From: Emydura subglobosa
Lineage: Eukaryota > Chordata > Testudines > Chelidae
NCBI GenBank assembly: GCA_007922225.1
Contig: ML679956.1
Location: 78,390,834 to 78,454,833 of the forward strand
Direction of reading: 5' to 3'
DNA length: 64,000 nt
In this document: positions 47,133 through 55,650 of the stretch, in pieces
How positions within the stretch are numbered: the first letter of the stretch is position 1
How the letters are laid out: each line of letters begins with the position of its first letter
Notes under the pieces: model-generated
Told to the model about the DNA's origin: nothing
The model's input: the letters and a program-made list of their open reading frames with translations, nothing else
Database searches by the model: none
Program-made: the position numbers and the translations under genes

Positions 47133-47362
47133 TGACCAGGTCTACACTACAGACCTGTATCAGTATAACTTGCGCTCAGTGGTGTGAAAAATCCACACCC
47201 CTGAGCAACAATTATACCAACCTAACCCACCGTGTAGACAGCGCTATGTCAGTGGGTGAGCTTTTCCCATCAATATTGCTACCATCTCTCGTTGGATTAG
47301 TGGTGTCCTCACTAAACGGCTGCAATTGCATTGGTGCAGCTGTGCTGCTGTAGATGAAGACA
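47133..47362. mobile_element. MITE (GTCTACACT family) in the PLE 3' terminus
   Basis: Starts aggtctacactacagacctg and has tcagtggtgtgaaaaatcca and accgtgtagacagcgctatg. Ends in the degraded gtagatgaagacaaac. It separates aaaaggtattgacc from atattattctacccaccttg, which are adjacent in the intact PLE terminus. Confidence 0.75.
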
Positions 47363-47401
47363 AACATATTATTCTACCCACCTTGACTCTCTCATTTTAT
47401 T

Positions 47402-48340
47402 GTCAATAATCATGTCCCTGCAATCTGAATTAAGTACAATGGATTATGCAGATCCCAGTACAGATTCCAGTTCAGTCTTCAGTAAGTGTATTGGCTCTGG
47501 AGAGCTAACAGTTAGAATACTTGTTAGAGACTTATCAGGAAAGCATTCCTATGTAGAAAAGGTGCTTAAGCACATGCTTAATTGCCTTCCTGGCCCATGG
47601 AGCCATGTGCGTGTAACTGGAACTGAACATGTTTATCCGACCCTCTCATAGCAAACAGTTTCAGCACATCCACAAAGTTGGATTTTCCAGGAAAGTGTAT
47701 CAACTGTGCATGGTCACACCTTTCATGTTACACAATTGTGGTTCAATCAGCACACTCCAGGAAACACAGGCAGCTATCCCTACGGCTTCAGCTGCTGGCA
47801 CAAAGTTTGTGGGTGTTTCTCAAGAGACATATTTTAGGATCTGGGATTTCTTATGCCGCTCCCACAAGCCAACAGCCTCATTGGACATAGCAAAGAAAGG
47901 AAACCTGCTTCGTGATTCAGACTGCTATATTTGCCAACTCTGAGACTTTCATACTTGACTGCCTAGGCATTGAACAGGGTGGCAATGCTAACAAGTTAAT
48001 ATCCAAGAAGGCAACCTCACCCGTAGAAACTGATCTCTCTGTATTGCTGACCTGAACTGTGAGATGACACTCCGGGCCAAGCCTGGTTTTACCTCACTGG
48101 TAGAATAATATCGTGATCATCTACTGCAACGGGAATTGGATGAAAAGCTTTGGATGACTAAGTACACACTGAGCATTCCTTTTGGATGGAGCTAGCCCTG
48201 AGGCTTGGCTAAGACCACACACTAGGTGAAGAGAACTGATTCAGCACTGTGGAGGTCGACTACCAACACACTCTACTGCTCCTTGGCCTTTATGTAGAGC
48301 ACAGGGAACACAATCGGCAGGCAACATTGTTTAACTGTTC
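47402..48340. other. Unassigned stretch with medium-length open frames
   Basis: Lies between the two PLE foldback copies. Plus-strand frames of 70-104 codons overlap (for example KFVGVSQETYFRIWDFLCRS at about 47800). It could be a decayed DNA transposon or a processed pseudogene. I do not recognise the protein and call no gene. Confidence 0.4.
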
Positions 48341-48352
48341 ACACTTCTACCA

Positions 48353-48672
48353 TAAAGTGGATGAAGTAATATCTTTTATTGGACCAACTTCTGTGGGTGA
48401 GAGACAAGCTTTTGAGCTACACAGGGCTCTTCTTCAGGTCTGGGAAACTTACTCAGTGTCACAGCTAAATACAAGGTAGAACAGACTGTTCAGCATAATT
48501 AGTGCTTATTATGCTAGGTAGTAATACTTATGCTAAACAATCTGAAGAAGAGCTCTCTGCAGCTTGAAAGCTGGCTTCTCTCACCCACAGAACTTGGTCC
48601 AATAAAAGATATTACTCTCCCACTTTGTGTGTCTAATATTCTGGGACCGACACGGCTATTACAACACTGCAT
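48353..48672. mobile_element. Short PLE-terminus foldback element with 10-bp TSD
   Basis: A 320-bp inverted repeat. The left arm has gtaatatcttttattggacc-aacttctgtgggtgaga; the right arm has cacagaacttggtccaataa-aagatatta. The arms meet near 48510 (gtgcttattatgc). The exact direct repeat acttctacca flanks it at 48343-48352 and 48673-48682. It carries the same terminus as the large copy at 43349-47394 but no coding sequence. Confidence 0.8.
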
Positions 48673-48689
48673 ACTTCTACCACAATAAG

Positions 48690-48976
48690 GTTATGTCTAC
48701 ATCATTGCCGGTATAACTTACGTCACTCAGCGGTGTGGAAAAAAAAAAAAAAAAGACTCCTGAGTGACAAGTTACATCAACAGATGCGCCAGTGCGGACA
48801 GCGTTATATTGGCAGGAGAGCGTCTTCACCAACAGTTACCGCTGCTTGTTGGAAGTGGTTTAATTATGGGAGAGCTCTCCCCCACCGGCATAGAGTGGCT
48901 ACACGAGAGATCTTACAGCAGCGCAGCTGCATCAGTATAGCTGTGCTGCTGTAAACTCTGTAGTGTAAACCTGGCC
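48690..48976. mobile_element. MITE (GTCTACACT family)
   Basis: Starts ttatgtctacatcattgccg. The core has cactcagcggtgtggaaaa and gcgccagtgcggacagcgtt. It ends ctctgtagtgtaaacctggc. A 16-nt A run is inside at 48739. Confidence 0.75.
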
Positions 48977-49404
48977 AAAGTTTCATTGTCTTGCTTGATG
49001 ACACTTACAAAAGTCCCTGAGATAATGGAGGGTTTGAAACAGCTTGAGGGGCTTTTCCCCCCATTGTTCTAGAGTTATGAATGAAGCTCACTTTCCCCTA
49101 CATGAGGAATTACGTTGAGTAAGGTGACGTGTCGTATTTTTGACTACTGCCACATTAAGACAAAAATGAATGAGGATTTCACAGTGGGGGTCCTGGGAAA
49201 GTTTAACATTTCTGGCTTTTACTCTACTGTGCACTCCATACCTGCTTCGCAGATTTAAAATAAATTCATTTTCCTATCCATGTTATTCTTCTGTGGCAAA
49301 ACTTGCTTATCTTTGGCATTTCCAGCCCAGGTGAAGCGGGCCACCTTGTTTTGGTAACTCCCCTTGTACCTGACCATGCCAGAACATTTTTATACAGCAG
49401 ACGG

Positions 49405-49590
49405 ATGGTCCTGTGTTTAGGGCACCAGGCTGGGACTCAGGAGACGAACGTTCAATTCTCTGCTCCACCACAAACTTCTTCTATGGTCTTAAGACAGTCC
49501 GTTTGTCTCTCTGTGTTTTCACTCCCCATCTGTACAATGGTGATAGGAGAACTTTCCTACCTCACAGGGGGTGTGTGAGGAGAAATCTAT
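49405..49590 (+). repeat. tRNA-derived MIR-type SINE
   Basis: Plus-strand head gtttagggcaccaggctggg-actcaggag, B-box-like gttcaattc at 49451, then ctccccatctgtacaatggt and acctcacaggggg. Standard MIR order. Confidence 0.7.
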
Positions 49591-49734
49591 TAGAGCTTGT
49601 CTACTCTACACGGCTCCATCGATGCAAGGTACGCATCATATTGACCTTTTATAATTCTCCTTGCTACTTTAACTATTTATCCAACACTGGTTTAGAAAGG
49701 GGGTCATGGCATACAAAGAGCCTCTCACCCACAG

Positions 49735-50490
49735 CCATTTCACCAGGGTTTGTGATCTTATCAGACCTCAAGCTAATCAAGACTGGGCCTGGCCACTACT
49801 TGGATAGCAGTGCCACAGGAAGTGGGGCTGGGGATTCATGCTTCTCTCGGAGGCATGAACCAAGGTCACAGTCAGGGTCCCCACATGGGGGGGGAGGGTA
49901 CACTTTACCAGGGCCCAGAGGCCCTGGGGAGCCTGGCCCAGGCTGCGACCCCCATGGGTATGTGTGAGGGAGGGGGCCCGTGTTACAAGTTTGTACTGGG
50001 CCCAAAAAAATTATACTTGGGTCCCGCACAGCGTAACATTAAGGCTTTTGTACCACTGGATCGCCATCTTTCAGATGAGACATAAAACAGAGGCCCACTT
50101 GTGGTCATTAAAAAAACCTGTGGCTTTATATTTTTTACAATGGGAGATGTGTTAAGGCCTGGGATTCTGGCCAAATTCCATCTCACGTATTTGCGTTCTG
50201 TATGCATACATTTTCCCCTGTTCCAGATGACTTGGTATTTTCCTTCACTTCCTGGCCTATGCTATTGTGCGGCGTTCACTGTGTGCTGTTACTTGATTCC
50301 ACGCCCAGAGCAGGTTTCATTGGTAGGTCAAGTGAAACAATATACATTATCTACTTCAGAGATGTCGAGGTTAATGTCTGTAGAGTGATTTTTGAGGTCT
50401 CTGAATTAAAGGTGCTACAGCACTGCGGAGTATTATTAAAGGCGCTATGTAAGCATTTACTTCATACTTTGCACTTGACAAACTCTGTAT
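49735..50490 (+). mobile_element. 5S-rRNA-derived SINE, interrupted
   Basis: 49751-49808 reads tgtgatcttatcagacctca, agctaatcaagactgggcct, ggccactacttggatag. It aligns without difficulty to the internal control region of vertebrate 5S rRNA (gatctcgtctgatctcgg, aagctaagcagggtcgggcc, tggttagtacttggatggg). After about 220 bp of G-rich foreign DNA, the SINE body resumes at about 50045: ggatcgccatctttcagatg, agacataaaacagaggccca, cttgtggtcattaaaaaa, ggccaaattccatctcacg. It ends attattaaaggcgctatgta, an L2-like tail. Transcription would be by Pol III from the internal 5S promoter. Confidence 0.7.
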
Positions 50491-50499
50491 AAACAATTA

Positions 50500-53410
50500 T
50501 ATTAAAATAAGTCCCTTTCTCTTCCTCTGAGGAATCCAGACAAATCCTAAGTGATGCATTTATGATCTCCCACAATATCTTCCACAATAACATTGCTAGG
50601 TTTGTAATGTCAGACTAAGACCACTGCAGGAACAAAGGGGGGAAAGCCAGTTTAGGAGAGAGGACACAGAACAAACTGATTCTGTGTGTGCATTTTACTC
50701 ATCTTGAATACAAGTTACACACACTTGCACATTTTTTTAAATTTTAAAATCTCTGGGGTAAGGATGGTCTCATCTCTTGTGGATAATACATAGTACATTG
50801 CAGGTCCTACCAGAATACTAATTTATATTTTTTGTGTCAACAGGTTGATCCATGGCCCTTTTATGCTTAGCCTGACTTTCATCTAATGAGTACATCACTG
50901 TTATATCAGAGGAGTTAATGTAATAATAGCAACCTTTCTATGTTTGAGCAGTTAAAATGTCTATATTTTCTTATCCATGACCTAGATCTGTGCGTTATAT
51001 TTTCGGCCCTGAGCTTGTGAATATGAACACACATTTAGTTTTACTTACGTGAGAAGTTAATTAAGGTTAATGGGACTACTTACGTGATCAAAGTTAAGCA
51101 CATGCATAAGTGTTGGCAGGACTAGAGACTTAGATTGCAATAGTGATTAGTGACCTAAGTGTTCTTGTCAAGTGCCTCTGGATATGTTTAGTAATGATTA
51201 TTTAAGTGAAATGTTAACCAATTGTATAGCACTATGGATTGCGAAACATCTTTCATAAGCACCTACGGGTTTTAAATTGTATTTTAAATTTAAATGTGTT
51301 TGTGCTTATTGCACTCATTACTTGTAACAGAACATGCATCTCATGATAATGATACTATAATATGTGTAACATCTGATTAAAATCACACAATTTGTATATG
51401 ATGAATCAGTTTGTGGTGCTGCATTCTGGATCAGTGATGTTTTCTTTATAATTTTCTTCTGTTGTTATTTTAGTTTCAGTTCAGACCAAGACCCTGCTGC
51501 TACCTACTGGGCTAACTGGAATAGTTAATGGAGAGCATCTCCAATCCATGCCCTTTCCAGAATGATCAAGGTTAGTTAACAAGAATACACACTAATTTAA
51601 TATTCTCTGTAGAAATGCAATATGTGATGAGTTAGCCATTTATTGTCTGAGTAATACTGAAAATCAGGTGAAAAGATACAATAATATTGGATACTGACAA
51701 AGAAAACTGATCCATCAGGAAGCAACAGAGGCAGAATGTGATGGGGGATGATTCTGTCATAAGTGCATGGGCTATAAATGACTGCAAATTCAAGGCACCC
51801 TTAAAGCAACTGCACCCCTCTATTAAAAATGCCTCCATAAAACATTTCCTCTTTCAGGTCCACAAATGCTAAGTCACGTCAATAAAACGTGGTCACCATC
51901 ACAATCATCCAAAAGAGATTAGGTTAGCATCATCTGCTTGGGCTCCCTGTTGTTTTGTATTTGATTTTTGTTTATTTAGGGCTAGATTCTGCAAATGGAT
52001 CAACCCAGATATCCAGGCGGAACCTCACTGAAGTCAAAAGAAATCTGAACAGCACGAAGTTCCTAATCCTAAAATTGTCAGCTCCTCTGTACAAGGTCTT
52101 CCCCTTCGGTGCTGTACAGACACTGACTGTACTGCCAGCTATTCAGTAATCACGTCCCAATCAAAACACTGCAGTAGTAAAGAAAACCTTTTGATTCCAA
52201 AGGCAGGAAAAACTAAACTTATAGCTAATAACGTGACGGCTACAAAAAAATAATATGATGAAGCTTTTCTGCTACTGTGATTGATTGAGTGCTGGCCATT
52301 TCCTTTGTATATTTCTGTAACTCAGCTGCACTTAATCATTAAAAAAGATCATCTCTGCTTAGACTGGGCCTTCAAATTCTCAACTAAGGCAGTTTCATTT
52401 TTTAAAAGTTCAATACAAGATTTAATTTAAAGGGAGGCTCCACTACTCAGCTCAGCAGAGAATGTTCAGTGTTCAGAGAATGAGCACTTGTCACCATGAA
52501 TAAAAATAAGTTAATGTGCTTCAAAAGATTTTAAAATTTTATTATACATTTCCCCGTTTAGAGCTGGGGCAACCATCTCACTCGAAAGTGATGTCATTTG
52601 AGATGCTGTCAGTGGGTTTCTGAATGGAGAGATTAAACTAACTTCCAACCTGCTTTAACAGTTTAGGGTCAGAAGCAAAACTAATAAATACTTCAACAAA
52701 ATGTTTATTTTTAAAATACTAAATATCAAAGATTTTATTATTTAAAGCTGGTTAGAAATTGATTTACAATCTTTTCCACTGGGCTTCCCAGTGTCACAAA
52801 ATGACATCACTTTTGGCAAGGTATTTATCTCCAGCACTAGACTTAGAAAACCCAATAGCCATTAAAAACCACATTTTCACGATTTTATTGATGGGGAACA
52901 TTGCTTTTTGTCCTACTCGGCTGAGTGCACATATTTCCTTTCAATGAGTTAAATCAATGTTTAAGAAATCCAACAGAAAAAGCAACTCACTCTGCTTAAA
53001 GTGAAATCTTGCAGCACATTAGTACAAGAGTACCTGTAATTAAACAAGTACTATTGAAGATCCAAAAATGCAGAGTATGTTTGTTTTAGTTAGTTTTACT
53101 TGTTTGGTTTTAGTGATAGCCTCTCTTTTTAGAGGAAAAAATAATCTTGATTTTTGCTTTTAAACAGAGCTTATAGTAGAGCTTGAAACAGTTATTTCAA
53201 ATATTTTTTGCTGATGCTTGATTTACTGATTTATTGGCTTCGATACAATTTCTGAAGTAAGAATCCTATTTAAAATGTTCCCATTTGAATTGTAAATGGG
53301 GAAAACTAAACATTTTGTTTAAAGTAATTGTGTTTTAAAGAGATAAGGTTTCATTTTGTAATCTATTAAAATTCAAGGTAGACTAGTTGTGGGACTCTGG
53401 ATATATTTAA
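50500..53410. other. SETD2 20-kb intron, no recognised feature
   Basis: AT-rich sequence without repeats or exons I can name. Confidence 0.5.
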
Positions 53411-53416
53411 AGTCTT

Positions 53417-53662
53417 AGGCCTGGTCTACACTAAGAAATTAGGTTGGTATAACTATATTGCTTCGGGATGCGACAAATCCACACCAGAGTGATGCAGTTT
53501 AATAAGCCTAGACAGCCTAGTGTTGTCTATACAGGGAACGGGAAAATTCTCCCATTGACCTAGCTACTGCCTCTCAGGGAGGTGGGTTACCTATGCCGAA
53601 GGGAGAGCCCCTCCTATTTGCATAAGTAGCATCTTCACGTTTTAAATTTAGGCAAGCCCATA
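53417..53662. mobile_element. MITE (GTCTACACT family)
   Basis: Starts taggcctggtctacactaag. The core has gcgacaaatccacaccagag and gggttacctatgccgaaggg. It ends ttttaaatttaggcaagccc. Confidence 0.75.
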
Positions 53663-53945
53663 GCCTTTTCATTATCCATATTTGGATTCTAAACACCTGT
53701 TACTCACACACACAGCAGCAAATAAATGTTTCAATATGCACCATTAAAGACATAAATGTTTATGTCTAGTTTATGACAACTACCTGTCTCTGAAAGATAA
53801 TGTCAAGAGAGGAAGGATGATCATTGTCTAAGGCAATGAACTGTAACTCAGGAAATAAGAAAACATTTATTGTAGCTTCTGTTCCTGCCTCTGCCACAGA
53901 CTTCATGAGTGAATTTGGAAAAGCCACTTCACTTCATGGAGCCTT

Positions 53946-54585
53946 AGGGCTTGTCTTCACTGCAACAGTTAGCTTACCCCAGTTATTCCACCAGAGCTAG
54001 GTGCTTGAGTGAGGCCAGATCTACACTAGGCTTATATCGGTATAAACTACATGCCCAGGGGTGTGAAAAATCCACACCCCTTGAGCAACATAGTTATACC
54101 GACCTAACCCTCGGTGTAGACCGCACTATGTCGGTGGGAGGGTTTCTCCTGTCAACATATCTATCGCCGCTCGTGGAGATGGATTAGCTACACTGAAGGG
54201 AGAGGCTCTCCCTTCGGTGTAGGAACATCTTCACTTAAAAAGCTGCATTAGCGCCGCTGCAGCGTTTAAGTGTAGACCTGCCCTGAGTGGGTGATCACAC
54301 TGTGAAACAACACTGGCGCTACACAGTGATTTGATTAGCAACACAGAGCGATTAGATTAGCTGCTGAAGAGTTCGAACTCCAGCTAATACCTCCCAACTA
54401 CATTACTAGCTCCAGTGTTAGTGGCACTCAAGCTTCAACCTGCATCCTGACAGGGCTAGCTAGCCCAAATTTAGTGCACAACTTCACTTGATCTAGAGAT
54501 TTTTGTGTGGGGATGGGAATCACTTCAGGGCAAAACTCAAGTTATACCTCCAGCTCGCAATGCAATAAAGACGAGCCCTTAGAGT
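53946..54585. mobile_element. Outer MITE, TIR agggcttgtcttcac, interrupted by another MITE
   Basis: The left terminus tagggcttgtcttcactgca and the right terminus aataaagacgagccctta are inverted. The interior is different from the common family (acaacactggcgctacacag; gcaatgcaataaagacg). The inner MITE (54013-54288) sits at 54012. Confidence 0.65.
54013..54288. mobile_element. Inner MITE (GTCTACACT family), near-complete
   Basis: Starts ggccagatctacactaggct. The core has caggggtgtgaaaaatccac, ccctcggtgtagaccgcact and gagaggctctcccttcggtg. It ends gtttaagtgtagacctgccc. Flanks cttgagtg (left, 54004-54011) and cctgagtg (right) match at 7 of 8 positions, an 8-bp hAT-like target duplication. The best-preserved member in the window. 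Confidence 0.8.
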
Positions 54586-55364
54586 TCCTTATGTGTAGCA
54601 TGGGGCTAGTATTACTTCAACTTTCTATACAAGTGGTTAGGATAAAGTCAATGACATTTGTGATGTTCACCTAGTACAATGATAAGAGCCAGGGAAAAGT
54701 CTAAATACTTTTTTGTATGCTCTTATTCATGCATTGTTATGCATCTGTGGACCAAAAAACCTATGTTGAGTTTATGACTAGGTCTATAGAAAATATATTA
54801 ACACTCCACTCAGGAAAAGAAATCAAAGGGAACTTCCTGTGGTAAGAAAATGACTAAACTGCTAATAAGTCTGTCCTAGCCAGTTTTTTGCACCATGGAG
54901 AGAGCTAATGTCCTTTGAAAAAGTTAACAAAGGTTGAGAAGAACATCTGAAACGGCCCATATCCAACATGAAGAAATCACAAGATTGCACAGAAGAAATT
55001 CTTTAAGTAGATCAGAAGCAGGAAGCTTGTGAGGGAATCGGTAGGACTGGTGGCCACCAGGGCATAAAGGGAGCAACTAAGAAGGATAAATGCCCTCTAT
55101 CTCCATTACCAAGGACACGGGGTAGCGGCAATGCCAGGCCTACTCTCCTATGCCCCTTCATGCTGGAGGGGGTGTTAGGCTTAAGGACACTGTTTATGTA
55201 GATCCAGTGGCAGCAACTGGAGCAGCAGCTGCGAAATAGCTATAATGCAGCTGTGTGCACTACCAATAATTTCCACATATCCCTCCACGCCCCCACCACC
55301 TTGTTGCCCAGAGGAAGCCCATTTCTTTGGGTCACATATAGGGAAGGGTTACTCTATATCGTAT

Positions 55365-55650
55365 AGCAAAAACAACAAGAGTCCTGTAGCACCTTAAAGA
55401 CTAACAAATTTCTGCGGGCATAAGCTTTTGTGGGCTGCAACCCACTTCGTCAGATGCATGAAGTGGAAATCACAGAGAGGAGGTATATATACATCCAAGG
55501 GTAAGAAACAACAATGGGGAGGGCAAGTGCTAACAAAGTGAATTCAGTTAGAGTAGATGAGGCCTATTCACAACCATTGATCAGAAGGTGAGAGTGTGTG
55601 AACAGTGACAATTACTCCAGTACTCAAAACGAACCACTTAGTGTAGCTAA
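55365..55650 (-). mobile_element. Second Penelope-like element family, 3' terminal fragment
   Basis: The plus strand reads aacaacaagagtcctgtagc, accttaaagactaacaaatt, gggcataagcttttgtgggc, tgcaacccacttcgtcagat-gcatgaagtgg. This is the reversed 3' terminus of an abundant reptile repeat that I associate with a GIY-YIG-bearing Penelope-like element (from memory). The hairpin gtggg-ctgcaa-cccac at 55430-55445 is perfect. No coding part is present. Confidence 0.6.

Larger units (their letters stand above)
43349..47394 (+). mobile_element. Penelope-like (GIY-YIG) retroelement copy, foldback, with nested MITEs
   Basis: Two arms in opposite orientation. Left arm (43351-44980): reversed 3' terminus (gcagtgttggccccagcacg, agagagacaaggtcagtgag) and reversed 3' coding part (agtgttcacc, tgtgagttcattc = RMNSH reversed). 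Right arm (about 44985-47394): SKLPTDQATPTQSS, then after an interruption IQCIKCP, YEGKTRQSAFSRMNSYRK, VGEHFSQNDHSV and the 3' terminus (cagaagttggtccaacaaaa). VVY...IQC-x2-CP...Y-x-GKT/ET...R is the GIY-YIG endonuclease pattern of Penelope-like elements. Short AT-rich flanks ttttatt at 43339-43345 and 47395-47401 could be a target duplication. MITEs and GC-rich insertions split it. Confidence 0.6.
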
